NCBI RefSeq assembly: GCF_018100805.1
Contig: NZ_JAGJEA010000011.1
Span: 62,001-126,000 of the forward strand
Length of the DNA stretch: 64,000 nt
Direction of reading: 5' to 3'
Origin: Aquimarina sp. MMG016
GTDB taxonomy: Bacteria > Bacteroidota > Bacteroidia > Flavobacteriales > Flavobacteriaceae
The first letter of the stretch is position 1. Every line of letters begins with the position of its first letter. The translations under genes and the position numbers were made by a program. Positions 35,572 to 45,123 of the stretch are shown here, piece after piece. The notes beneath the pieces are model-generated. The model made no database searches. It was given only the letters and a program-made list of their open reading frames with translations, and was not told the DNA's origin.

Positions 35572-37722
35572 ATGAATATTAAAACCCTCAAGTACTGTTT
35601 CTTTGCTTTTCTTATGGTAAATTACTTTACTACTAATGCTCAGTCAGAAAAATCATTCTTGATTTCAGAAAACCAGAGTGATTTCATTAATAAATTACTT
35701 ATATCTAAGAAATCACAACAAGAAACATTCAATCTAAGTAACGGTGAGTTTTTATCATTAAAGTTAAATTTCCAAAAAACAGAAGGCCAAAATCTTACCT
35801 TAATAGGTTCTGTAAACAATCAAGAGTCTTCAACCTTTACTTTTTCCAAAACTAATGGTAAACTAGAAGGTAATATTGTTATAAGAGAATCTAAAATTGC
35901 TTATGAAATTTTTACAGAAGAAAATGGTAGAGTTTTTATCAAGCAAATAGATATCAACAAAGTGCTCTGTATTGAGCTTGATAGAGTAGATTCAAAAAGT
36001 GAAGAAGATGTTGGAACGGTTTTTTCAAAAATGGCACCCATTTTAGAAAGTCTTCCAGGTGCTCCGGGAGTTGTATATCTAGATTTTGATGGTGAAGTAG
36101 TTTCAGGAACAAGCTGGGTAAATGGAGGAACCATAAATGCTGTGTCTCCAAATTTTTCAGATCAAAAAATTATTGAGATTTGGAAAATTATGGCAGAAGA
36201 TTTTAGGCCCTTTAATATCAATATAACAACTGATCGAAGCATTTTTGAAGCTACACCAAAAAACCGTAGAATGATGTGTATCTTCACTCCTACAAATGAT
36301 GCAGCTCCAGGATCTGGCGGTGTTGCTTATGTTAATTCTTTTTCAAGAAGTAATGATAACCCTTGTTGGATATATAATTTATCTACAAGAGCTGCAGGAG
36401 AGACCGGTTCGCATGAGGTTGGTCATACTCTAGGATTATCTCACGATGGTATTGGTAGTACAACATATTATAATGGTCATGGTACATGGAGTCCTATTAT
36501 GGGATGGAGCGCAAGTAAACCTATTGGTCAATGGAGTGCTGGAGAATACGATGACTCAACAAGTACCCAGGATGATATTGCAATTATAGCAAATGACAGA
36601 AATGGAGTTGGGTTTCAGAATGATGATCACGGAAATGATATTAACCAAGCTACTCCAATACTTGTAGAACAAAGTGGAAATGTGAGTCCTAATCAGAATT
36701 TTGGTTTGATTAGCCAAAGAACTGATAAAGATGTATTTTCTTTCGTTATTGAAACAGGAAATGTGTCTTTTGATTTTAATCCTGATCCAGATTACCCTAA
36801 CCTAAATATTCAAGCTAGAATCTTAAATGCATTAGGAGAAGAAGTTGCCTTTTCGGATCCAACCGGCCTAAGTGCTTCGATAAACACTCAACTTACCGAT
36901 GGAACATATTTTATAGAGATTGATGGTGTAGGCGAAGGATCAAATCCTTCTACGGGATATACCGATTATGCTTCTTTAGGAAACTATACAATTTCTGGAC
37001 AATATACTCCTGGAGATAATAATCAACCGCCACTTTCTAATTTTGAAGCCAGAACAGATTGCTCCCTAGCTACTTTTACCAGTACTTCTATAAACAAAGT
37101 GGATTCATACTTATGGAATTTTGGAGATGGTAATACCTCCACAGAACAAAACCCAGTACACGAATACACTACAAGTGGAAGTTATACCGTTTCATTAACT
37201 ACCTCTAATGACCTAGGTAGTGATACAGAAGAAAAAATAAGTTTTGTCACAATTAATATTCCTGGTCAACCAATAGCGAATGACCAAAATATTTGCACGG
37301 GAGAATCAGTTACAATTACTATGACCGGTAGTGATGATTATGAATGGTATGATGCTCCTACGGGAGGTAATCTAATTACATCAGGCTCCATATACAAAAC
37401 ACCTATACTGTCATCTACACAAACATATTATATACAAGGAGTTGCAGGAGATTGCATAACAAAATCCAGAACCTTGGTCAATATAAATGTATCTGACCAA
37501 TGTAGTCAGTATACCTTTGCTCCAAATCCTATAAAAAGTGATGAAAAATTACTGATACAAGGGTTAACTATGAAAGAAAATGATATTAGAATAGTTAATT
37601 CTATTGGAAGAATAGTCTCTGTATTTAAACCGAATGAAGAGCTAAACATATCAGAACTATCATCTGGTTTATATTTCATTTTAATCAATAACGAGTCTGT
37701 AGGGAAATTGGTTAAACAATAA
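35572..37722 (+). CDS. Secreted metzincin-like zinc protease, T9SS cargo (copy 1)
   Basis: 716 residues from ATG at 35572. Order: signal peptide (to about NAQ), a propeptide-like region with NKVLCIELD, a zinc protease domain with the extended motif HEVGHTLGLSHDG (first His at 281) and a downstream SPIMGWS Met-turn, a prepeptidase-like beta domain (GTYFIEIDGVGEG), a PKD domain (YLWNFGDGNTSTEQNPVHEY), an Ig-like module with paired Cys, and a type A T9SS sorting domain (FAPNPIKSDEKL...SGLYFILINN...KLVKQ). It should be exported and processed or anchored by the type IX system. The paralogue lies at 42175-45042. Confidence 0.92.
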   Translation: MNIKTLKYCFFAFLMVNYFTTNAQSEKSFLISENQSDFINKLLISKKSQQETFNLSNGEFLSLKLNFQKTEGQNLTLIGSVNNQESSTFTFSKTNGKLEGNIVIRESKIAYEIFTEENGRVFIKQIDINKVLCIELDRVDSKSEEDVGTVFSKMAPILESLPGAPGVVYLDFDGEVVSGTSWVNGGTINAVSPNFSDQKIIEIWKIMAEDFRPFNINITTDRSIFEATPKNRRMMCIFTPTNDAAPGSGGVAYVNSFSRSNDNPCWIYNLSTRAAGETGSHEVGHTLGLSHDGIGSTTYYNGHGTWSPIMGWSASKPIGQWSAGEYDDSTSTQDDIAIIANDRNGVGFQNDDHGNDINQATPILVEQSGNVSPNQNFGLISQRTDKDVFSFVIETGNVSFDFNPDPDYPNLNIQARILNALGEEVAFSDPTGLSASINTQLTDGTYFIEIDGVGEGSNPSTGYTDYASLGNYTISGQYTPGDNNQPPLSNFEARTDCSLATFTSTSINKVDSYLWNFGDGNTSTEQNPVHEYTTSGSYTVSLTTSNDLGSDTEEKISFVTINIPGQPIANDQNICTGESVTITMTGSDDYEWYDAPTGGNLITSGSIYKTPILSSTQTYYIQGVAGDCITKSRTLVNINVSDQCSQYTFAPNPIKSDEKLLIQGLTMKENDIRIVNSIGRIVSVFKPNEELNISELSSGLYFILINNESVGKLVKQ

Positions 37723-37745
37723 AAAATAATTTTTAATACTTTATA

Positions 37746-37779
37746 AAGCATATTACCAATTAAGTAATATGCTTTTTTT
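37746..37779 (+). terminator. Terminator after protease copy 1
   Basis: AAGCATATTAC (37746-37756) pairs perfectly with GTAATATGCTT (37764-37774), followed by five more T. Confidence 0.9.
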
Positions 37780-37859
37780 AGTATATCTGTATTTAAATAG
37801 GAATTTTTAATTTTCCTTTTATAGATTTTTGAATATCTTTAAAAACCAAAAATCAAAGT

Positions 37860-38399
37860 TTGAAACTCAAATTATCTATACTCTTAACTGTACTTATTCC
37901 ATTATTAAGTGTTGGTCAACAAAAACAAATACAAGGACAAATCATAACTGAATTCGGAAAAACATATCAGGTAACAAATCCTGATTTTGATACAGATATG
38001 AAAAGTGAGCTAAAAGTTGTTTTCGACGTAGGTCGCACTTTTAATGATAGCACCAAGGTAAATCCACTTATTAATACTGCTGCTCGATTCTTAAATATGC
38101 ACAACCATGCTGGCGTTCCCTTTGAAAACATCAAAGTAGCATTAGTTATACATGGCTCAGCAGCAAATGATATTCTAAATGATAAAAAGTATAAAAGTAA
38201 ATATGGGATTAACAATCCAAATAAACCTTTAATCTCTTCCCTGGCAAAAAATGGTGTTCAAATTATATTATGTGGTCAGACTGCTGCTCATAGGAGTATT
38301 TCTAAAGAAGATGCTTTACCAGAAATAAAATTTGCTTTATCTGCTATGACAGCCCTTGTTCAATTACAAAATAAAAATTACAGACTCATTAACTTCTAA
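37860..38399 (+). CDS. Exported DsrE-family protein
   Basis: 179 residues starting at TTG (37860). A signal peptide (about 1-19, SVGQQ) precedes a DsrE/DsrF-like alpha/beta domain with LKVVFDVGRTFND, the helix-rich NTAARFLNMH, VALVIHGSAAND and a single conserved Cys in VQIILCGQTAAHR. Cytoplasmic relatives relay sulfur on this Cys; the periplasmic version is of unknown role. The stop codon is 4 bp before the M20 peptidase start, so the genes are co-transcribed. Confidence 0.85.
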   Translation: MKLKLSILLTVLIPLLSVGQQKQIQGQIITEFGKTYQVTNPDFDTDMKSELKVVFDVGRTFNDSTKVNPLINTAARFLNMHNHAGVPFENIKVALVIHGSAANDILNDKKYKSKYGINNPNKPLISSLAKNGVQIILCGQTAAHRSISKEDALPEIKFALSAMTALVQLQNKNYRLINF

Positions 38400-38403
38400 C
38401 TCA

Positions 38404-39693
38404 ATGAAAAATATAACACAATTCATCCTAGTCATAATCCTCTTAATTTGTAGTACCTCCCAAGCTCAGATTAATCCTGAGATTAAAGCAGCTGCAGAAA
38501 GTATAGAGAAAAAAGTAATCGATTGGCGAAGAGATTTCCATCAAAATCCAGAATTATCAAATCGAGAGTTCAACACTGCTAAAAAAATAGCAAAACATTT
38601 AAAAGATCTAGGTATAGAAGTTACTGAAAATGTAGCAAAAACTGGAGTTGTAGGTGTTCTTAAAGGCAGTAAAGAAGGAAAAGTGGTTGCCTTACGGGCA
38701 GATATAGATGCGCTTCCTGTTACTGAGCGTGTTGATATTCCTTTTAAATCTACTGTAACAACTACCTTTTTGGGTCAGGAAGTTGGAGTAAGTCATGCCT
38801 GTGGCCATGACACACATACTGCCATTCTAATGGGGGTTGCAGAAATTCTCAGTAAACATAAAGACAAAATTAATGGAACTGTAAAATTTATCTTCCAACC
38901 TGCAGAAGAAGGACCTCCGCCAGGAGAAGAAGGAGGAGCTAAATTAATGATTAAAGAAGGAGTTTTAAAAAATCCCGATGTTAATGCAATATTTGGACTT
39001 CATATTAATTCCGGAACTCCTGTAGGTAAAATTAGATATAAACCTGGTGGCACTATGGCAGCAGTAGAACGTTTTGTTATTAATGTCAAAGGAAAACAAA
39101 CACATGGGTCAGCTCCCTGGAGTGGTGTAGACCCTATTCTAATCTCGGCAAAAATTATTGATGGACTTCAGACCATTATCAGTAGAGAATCTCCTTTAGT
39201 CAATGAAGCCGCAGTAATCACGGTCGGTAAAATAACAAGTGGTGTACGATTTAATATCATTCCGGAAAGTGCAGAAATGATAGGTACTGTAAGGACGCTA
39301 GATCCAGAAATGAGAAAACTGATTATTAGAAGAATGAATGAAATGGTTCCTTCTATTGCTAAGACATATGGTGGAGAGGCTACAATTGATTTTCAGAACA
39401 ATACATCAATTACTTACAATGACCCGGATTTGGTAAAGAAAATGCTACCAACTATACAAGGTATTGCTGGAAAAGAAAATGTAATTTTATCAAAAGCTAC
39501 TACTGGAGGGGAAGATTTTTCATATTTCCAGGAAGTAGTTCCCGGATTTTATTTCTTTTTAGGAGGAAAATCAAAAGAAACTGAAAAAGCTGCTGCACAC
39601 CATACTCCAGACTTTTATATAGATGAGAGTGGTTTACTTTTAGGTGTAAAAGTGATGTCACAACTTACAATAGATTATCTTAATGCTCAATAA
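38404..39693 (+). CDS. Exported M20-family amidohydrolase
   Basis: 429 residues from ATG at 38404. A signal peptide ends near SQAQ. Metal-binding features of the M20D amidohydrolases (hippurate hydrolase, IAA-amino acid hydrolase) are visible: RADIDALPV, HACGHDTHTA (His131 onwards), the catalytic EE in FQPAEEG, and a C-terminal HTPDFYIDE histidine. A dimerisation domain sits in the middle (KQTHGSAPWSGVDPI). It probably releases amino acids from N-acyl conjugates in the periplasm. It lies between a DsrE-like gene and an FMN glutamate-synthase-like gene. Confidence 0.92.
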   Translation: MKNITQFILVIILLICSTSQAQINPEIKAAAESIEKKVIDWRRDFHQNPELSNREFNTAKKIAKHLKDLGIEVTENVAKTGVVGVLKGSKEGKVVALRADIDALPVTERVDIPFKSTVTTTFLGQEVGVSHACGHDTHTAILMGVAEILSKHKDKINGTVKFIFQPAEEGPPPGEEGGAKLMIKEGVLKNPDVNAIFGLHINSGTPVGKIRYKPGGTMAAVERFVINVKGKQTHGSAPWSGVDPILISAKIIDGLQTIISRESPLVNEAAVITVGKITSGVRFNIIPESAEMIGTVRTLDPEMRKLIIRRMNEMVPSIAKTYGGEATIDFQNNTSITYNDPDLVKKMLPTIQGIAGKENVILSKATTGGEDFSYFQEVVPGFYFFLGGKSKETEKAAAHHTPDFYIDESGLLLGVKVMSQLTIDYLNAQ

Positions 39694-39704
39694 TTAAAAA
39701 TAAT

Positions 39705-41264
39705 TTGGAAACTATTCTTAATTTTTTAGGTGTAATTTCGTGGTGGGGGTGGATTCTCATCATATTGGCTATTGTAGCCATAAGAGATATTTTTTTTAAT
39801 AGAAAACATACTATAAGTCATAACTTTCCAATAGTAGGACACCTTAGATACTTGTTAGAGAGTATCGGTCCGGAAATAAGACAGTATTTTGTTGCCAATA
39901 ATCGCGAAGAGCTTCCTTTTAATAGAATCGAAAGAGGTTGGGTATATGCTTCTTCTAAAAATGAAAATAATTACGAAGGTTTTGGTACAGATAGAGATAT
40001 TTACTTACACCAACACATTTTTATAAAGAATTGTATGATTCCATTTAGAGTGGATAAAAATCATCCTAATAAGCTGGATAAAACATTTCTTCCCTGTGCA
40101 AAAGTGATGGGATTATATAATAAACGAAAAAAACCATATCGACCTGGATCAATAATCAATGTATCGGCGATGAGTTTTGGTTCTCTTTCTGCAAAAGCTG
40201 TCGAATCTTTAAACATAGGAGTTCAAAAATCCAATGCATATCATAATACAGGAGAAGGAGGACTCTCTCCATATCATAGTAATGGTGGTGATGTTGTTTT
40301 TCATTTCGGAACAGGTTATTTTGGTGTTAGAGATGAAAATGGTAACTTTTCTATGGAAAAAATGAAGCAGTTGGTGGAGAAAAATCCATTTATCAAAGCC
40401 ATAGAAATTAAACTATCCCAAGGTGCTAAACCCGGCAAAGGAGGAGTTCTTCCCGGAGCCAAAATAACCTCTGAAATTGCAGATATTCGAGGAGTTGAAG
40501 TAGGAAAAGATGTCCTATCTCCTTCAGCACATACCGCATTTAGTGATGTTTCGGAATTGTTACAATTTATAGAAGATATTGCAGAACAGACTGGGCTTCC
40601 GGTTGGAATTAAAGCTGCAATCGGTAAAACAGAGCAATGGGAATTATTGGCTAAACTTATGTCAGAAAGCAATAAAGGTCCTGACTTCATTACTATAGAT
40701 GGCGGAGAAGGTGGCACTGGAGCAGCACCACCAAGTTTTGCGGATCACGTTTCTTTACCCTGGATATATGGTTTTGCATCGATTTATAAAATATTTCAGC
40801 AATATGATCTCACTGATCGTATTGTATTTATCGGTAGTGGTAAATTAGGGTTTCCTGCAAAAGCCGCAATGGCTTTTGCAATGGGAGTTGATTGCATTAA
40901 TGTTGCTCGAGAAGCTATGATGAGTATTGGTTGTATCCAGGCTCAGATATGTCATACCAATCGATGCCCAAGTGGTGTTGCCACCCAAAGTAAGTGGTTA
41001 CAAAAAGGAATTGATATTCCTCTTAAATCAGACAGGTTAGCTCAATATTTTAAAACATTTAGAAAAGAACTTATAGAAATAACTCATTCAGCAGGCTATG
41101 AACATCCAAGTCAGTTTACCATGGAAGATATTGATACTAATGTAGATGATGGAGAATTAACCCGAACACTAAAAGAGTCATTTAAATATAATAAGAATTC
41201 AGTAGCATATACTTGTACACAAGATCTAAAAGATTGTACGTATCTTGGTGGAGCATATAATTAA
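39705..41264 (+). CDS. FMN-binding glutamate synthase family protein
   Basis: 519 residues starting at TTG (39705). One N-terminal membrane helix (about 9-25, VISWWGWILIILAIVAI) anchors a GltB-like FMN barrel: SAMSFGSLSAKAVESL, NTGEGGLSPYH, EIKLSQGAKPGKGG, IDGGEGGTGAAP, then a Cys-containing CIQAQICHTNRCPSGVATQ segment that can bind the 3Fe-4S cluster. It lacks the glutaminase domain, so it is not a full glutamate synthase; these stand-alone forms are of uncertain substrate. Third gene of the DsrE-M20 operon (11-bp gap). Confidence 0.9.
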   Translation: METILNFLGVISWWGWILIILAIVAIRDIFFNRKHTISHNFPIVGHLRYLLESIGPEIRQYFVANNREELPFNRIERGWVYASSKNENNYEGFGTDRDIYLHQHIFIKNCMIPFRVDKNHPNKLDKTFLPCAKVMGLYNKRKKPYRPGSIINVSAMSFGSLSAKAVESLNIGVQKSNAYHNTGEGGLSPYHSNGGDVVFHFGTGYFGVRDENGNFSMEKMKQLVEKNPFIKAIEIKLSQGAKPGKGGVLPGAKITSEIADIRGVEVGKDVLSPSAHTAFSDVSELLQFIEDIAEQTGLPVGIKAAIGKTEQWELLAKLMSESNKGPDFITIDGGEGGTGAAPPSFADHVSLPWIYGFASIYKIFQQYDLTDRIVFIGSGKLGFPAKAAMAFAMGVDCINVAREAMMSIGCIQAQICHTNRCPSGVATQSKWLQKGIDIPLKSDRLAQYFKTFRKELIEITHSAGYEHPSQFTMEDIDTNVDDGELTRTLKESFKYNKNSVAYTCTQDLKDCTYLGGAYN

Positions 41265-41315
41265 TATATACTTTGGCTTAATTTTTTAGAAAAACATTAA
41301 ATAGTTATAATACCT

Positions 41316-41834
41316 ATGAATATAGAAATAATCCCTTTACTAATATCTTTGATTCCGTCATTATTTATTACACTATTAGCTTTTTATTTTTTTAAAGTGC
41401 ATACGGATAATGAAGAAAAAAGACGAAGATTTCTTCTGCATAGAGAAACCCAGAAACAGTCTCTACCACTAAAGCTTCAAGCATATGAACGTATTGCTCT
41501 ATTGTTAGAAAGAATTTCCCCAGGTAAATTACTAAACAGAATGCCCCCAGTAAGTCAAGAAAAAAAAGACTATGAATCTCTATTAATCCATACTATTGAT
41601 CAAGAATATGAGCATAATCTTACACAGCAAATTTATGTATCGGATGATTGTTGGAATACAATTATAGCTGCAAAGAATGGAACAATAGCTATGATCAGAA
41701 AAGCTTCTCTCAATGAAGAAGTGAATTCTGCAGATAAAATGCGAGAAGTAATCCTTACACAGCTAATTGAAAATGGTGCGCCAAGTGACAAAGCTTTAGC
41801 CATCATTAAAGAAGAAATTAACGAAATCCTCTAG
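41316..41834 (+). CDS. Conserved membrane-anchored protein of Flavobacteriia, unknown function
   Basis: 172 residues. One N-terminal membrane helix (about 5-26), then a charged helical region (EEKRRRFLLHRETQKQSLPLKLQAYERIALLLERISPGKLL) and a second helical part ending in AIIKEEINEIL. The layout (one helix, KLQAYER--LLLERI-P--L) is one I recall from many flavobacterial genomes (DUF7935-like), but no function is known. It is followed by a weak hairpin (AATAGC-TTT-GCTATT, 41836-41850). Confidence 0.78.
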   Translation: MNIEIIPLLISLIPSLFITLLAFYFFKVHTDNEEKRRRFLLHRETQKQSLPLKLQAYERIALLLERISPGKLLNRMPPVSQEKKDYESLLIHTIDQEYEHNLTQQIYVSDDCWNTIIAAKNGTIAMIRKASLNEEVNSADKMREVILTQLIENGAPSDKALAIIKEEINEIL

Positions 41835-42174
41835 TAATAGCTTTGCTATTTTTTAAATTACTAATTTAAGTCGGCTTTAGTACAACGATAAACAACGCTG
41901 TTAAATTACTTGTAAAATACCCTTAACAAAACCTTAATTACTTACATCCTAGGGTAATTACCTAAATCTTTCTTCAGGCCTGTAATAATAGGCTTCTTAT
42001 CCTCTATTTATATAAGTTAAAACTCCAACAGCTTTCCTACAACGTTAGCAAATACTGTTTAACCTACTATTAATCAGTGTAATAATTTTATAACTCAACA
42101 GTTATACTGGGTGGGAAACACAGATAATCTTTAAAACTAAATATTCTAAGCTTAACCAAACACAAACTCAAAAA
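41835..42174. other. 340-bp gap upstream of protease copy 2
   Basis: Besides the weak terminator at 41836-41850 I see no gene, no exact TAnnTTTG element and no repeat. It probably contains the promoter and a long 5' leader of the protease gene. Confidence 0.4.
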
Positions 42175-45042
42175 ATGAAAACCCTTATTTTATTAAAGCA
42201 ATTATTGCGGGAACCCTGTAATACATTGCAAAATGGAAGTGTCAAATTCCTAATGATCTTATTCATTATCCTATTTGCCAACAGTACTGCTATTGCTCAA
42301 ACTAAAAATTCTTATTCCCTTGGAAATGAAAGTATTTTTAGTCAGAAACTATTAAGTATTAATAAATCAAATACTATTACGTTAAAATTATCTGATACTG
42401 AATCTATTGCAGGAAAAGTTAATCTAAAAGAAGGAGATATAAACAATTACTCAATTATTGGATTAATTGGAAATAATACTTCTTCTACATTTAATATTAC
42501 AAAACAAGATGGTATTCTAGAAGGTCATATTATTTTGTTTGATCAAAAAAAGGCATACAAATATTACTCTGGCGATAATGATGATGTGTATATAGAAGAA
42601 GTTGATATCAATAAAGTTTTATGTATTGATTTTGAACAAGTTGCATCTAAAGAAAAAGATATAGGAAAGGTTTCTGCAAAAGCACCTGATCTTCAAAGCC
42701 TTCCTGGAGCAGAAGCTACTGTATACCTTGATTTTGATGGAGAAGTTGTAGAAAACACCAGATGGGCTGGTGGATCAAGGATAGATGCAGTTCCTTCTGG
42801 TTATAGTGATGATAAAATCTTAGCTATTTGGAGAATTATGGCTGAGGATTTTAGACCTTTCAATATTAATATCACTACCAATAGAGCAATCTATGAAGCT
42901 GCACCTCAGAATAGAAGAATGATGTGTATTTTTACCTCTACAACCACTGCAGCTCCAGGCTCTGGAGGAGTAGCATATCTAAACTCTTTTTCTTCGACCA
43001 GAAATGATGACCCTTGTTGGGCATTTAACAACGGTACACGATCTGCCGGAGAAACAGGCTCTCACGAAGTTGGACATACCCTGGGTTTATCACATGATGG
43101 ATTAAGATCAGGAACTACTTATTATGCCGGACATGGAGATTGGAGTCCAATTATGGGATGGAGTGTTAACAGACCTATTGGACACTGGAGTAAAGGAGAA
43201 TATGACAATGCCGATCAAGATCAAGATGACTTGGCCATTATTTCTGGAAACCGTAATGGTTTTGGATACAAGAATGATGATTTTGGAGATACTATCACGG
43301 AGGCCGGTGAATTGATTGTTGATGCTCAGGGAAATGTAAACGCTTCTCAAAACTCCGGATTGATTACCACACGAGCTGATAAAGATGTTTTATCATTTAT
43401 AACTGCGGGTGGAGAAGTTAATTTTGATTTCCAACCGGATCCTTATTACCCTAATCTAAATATACAGGCAAGAATTCTAAACGGTGCCGGAGAAGAAATT
43501 GCAATTTCCAGCCCATCAAGAGATCTTAGTGCTAGTATTAATACTACTCTAGATGGAGGTACCTATTTTATAGAAATCGATGGTGTTGGAGAAGGTAACT
43601 TATCAACTGGGTATTCAGACTATTCATCAATAGGTTTTTATTCAATATCAGGTTCTTATGCTCCAGGTAATAACAATCAGCCTCCTGTAGCTAATTTTGA
43701 GGCCTCAAAAGATTGTAGCCAAGTTGCTTTTAAAAGTACTTCAATAAATACAGTAAATACGTATTTATGGGATTTTGGAGATGGCAATACTTCTACATCT
43801 CAAAATCCAAACCACACATACTCGCAAAGTGGAACGTACACAGTAAAATTAACGGTGACTAATGATATAGGTAGCGATACCAATACAAAAGACAACTTTG
43901 TAGATATATCTGTACCCACATTACCTAATGGTATTTCTGAAAATGCATGTTCTGGAGAATCTGTAACTCTTAGTTTATCCGGAAGTAATGGGTATATCTG
44001 GTATGATCAAGAGCAAGGCGGCAATATAATTGCTACCGGTAGTACTTTTGAAACACCAGAGCTTACAGAAGGAAAAACATACTATGTATCAGGAACTTCT
44101 AGCCCTATAACTACTGCTGAAGTAGGTATGAAAGAAATAAGTGATGCTTCTGGTAATATACACGGTGGCGGATATTATCTGATATTCGATGCAGAAGAGC
44201 CTTTAATGTTAAAAAAAGCAAGAGTTTCTGCACAAGGTGCCGGGAACCGAACTTTACAGCTTCTTGATACTTCTGAACAAGTTTTAGCAACAAAAACTAT
44301 TAACATACCTGATGGAGAAAGTATTATAGAAATCAATTTAGATATTCCTGCAGGAAACGATTTAAGAATTGGATTTACAGATGGAGCAAACTTATTTAGA
44401 AGTAACCAAAATATAAATTATCCGTATCAGGTATCTAATATTATTAGTATTAAGCAAAGTACAGCAACAAGCAACCCACAAGGATTTTATTATTATTTAT
44501 ATGATTGGCAAATCTCTACTTTAGGAGAGTGTGAAACTGATCAAAGAACAGCAGTAACCGTTAATACAATTGATGCTCCAGAAGTACCAGCTATTTCCTT
44601 AGATGACGATAAGTTTGAAATCTCAGTAGCCGGTCAATACTCAGCATACCAATGGTATCTGGATGATGTTGCTATAGAAAATGCTACCAATTCTAGTATC
44701 ATTGTTGAAGAAATAGGTGTGTATACACTAGAAGTATTTAATGCCGCGGGTTGTAGCACTACTTCTGAAGGCCTTCTGATTGAAGCTTTATCCGTAGATA
44801 CTCCTAATCCAATAGATAATGTAACTATTTATCCTAACCCTGCATACGAAACTCTATTTGTTAACGGGCTTGAAAAAGTTGGTGAAGAAGTATATAGCGT
44901 TAGAGTTGTTAATATGCTTGGACAAGTAGTAACAAGTTATAATGGTCCGATAGCTTCAGTAAACACTAAATCTCTGGAAGTTGGTTTATATTTTTTAGTA
45001 GTGAATAACAAAATGACTAAGAAATTTATGAAATCTAAATAG
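42175..45042 (+). CDS. Secreted metzincin-like zinc protease, T9SS cargo (copy 2)
   Basis: 955 residues, a longer paralogue of the gene at 35572-37722. The shared part covers NKVLCID, the zinc motif HEVGHTLGLSHDG (first His at 297), SPIMGWS, the prepeptidase-like domain, PKD (YLWDFGDGNTSTSQNP) and the first Ig-like module. It then has about 200 extra residues: a second beta domain (GGGYYLIFDAEEPLMLKKARV) and another Ig-like module (FEISVAGQYSAYQWYLDD), before a T9SS type A tail (IYPNPAYETLFVNG...VGLYFLVVNNKMTKKFMKSK). The signal peptide has an unusually long n-region (about 27 residues before MILFIILFANS), so a later start is possible. Confidence 0.92.
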   Translation: MKTLILLKQLLREPCNTLQNGSVKFLMILFIILFANSTAIAQTKNSYSLGNESIFSQKLLSINKSNTITLKLSDTESIAGKVNLKEGDINNYSIIGLIGNNTSSTFNITKQDGILEGHIILFDQKKAYKYYSGDNDDVYIEEVDINKVLCIDFEQVASKEKDIGKVSAKAPDLQSLPGAEATVYLDFDGEVVENTRWAGGSRIDAVPSGYSDDKILAIWRIMAEDFRPFNINITTNRAIYEAAPQNRRMMCIFTSTTTAAPGSGGVAYLNSFSSTRNDDPCWAFNNGTRSAGETGSHEVGHTLGLSHDGLRSGTTYYAGHGDWSPIMGWSVNRPIGHWSKGEYDNADQDQDDLAIISGNRNGFGYKNDDFGDTITEAGELIVDAQGNVNASQNSGLITTRADKDVLSFITAGGEVNFDFQPDPYYPNLNIQARILNGAGEEIAISSPSRDLSASINTTLDGGTYFIEIDGVGEGNLSTGYSDYSSIGFYSISGSYAPGNNNQPPVANFEASKDCSQVAFKSTSINTVNTYLWDFGDGNTSTSQNPNHTYSQSGTYTVKLTVTNDIGSDTNTKDNFVDISVPTLPNGISENACSGESVTLSLSGSNGYIWYDQEQGGNIIATGSTFETPELTEGKTYYVSGTSSPITTAEVGMKEISDASGNIHGGGYYLIFDAEEPLMLKKARVSAQGAGNRTLQLLDTSEQVLATKTINIPDGESIIEINLDIPAGNDLRIGFTDGANLFRSNQNINYPYQVSNIISIKQSTATSNPQGFYYYLYDWQISTLGECETDQRTAVTVNTIDAPEVPAISLDDDKFEISVAGQYSAYQWYLDDVAIENATNSSIIVEEIGVYTLEVFNAAGCSTTSEGLLIEALSVDTPNPIDNVTIYPNPAYETLFVNGLEKVGEEVYSVRVVNMLGQVVTSYNGPIASVNTKSLEVGLYFLVVNNKMTKKFMKSK

Positions 45043-45066
45043 AGATCAACGAAACTTTTGAATATA

Positions 45067-45100
45067 AAAACAGCCGGAAAAATACTTTTCCGGCTGTTTT
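45067..45100. terminator. Bidirectional terminator between protease copy 2 and patatin B
   Basis: AAAACAGCCGGAAAA (45067-45081) and its perfect complement (45086-45100) with a 4-nt loop; A and T runs on both sides let it serve the convergent genes. Confidence 0.92.
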
Positions 45101-45123
45101 ATGTTTATAAAGGCATAGTTACT

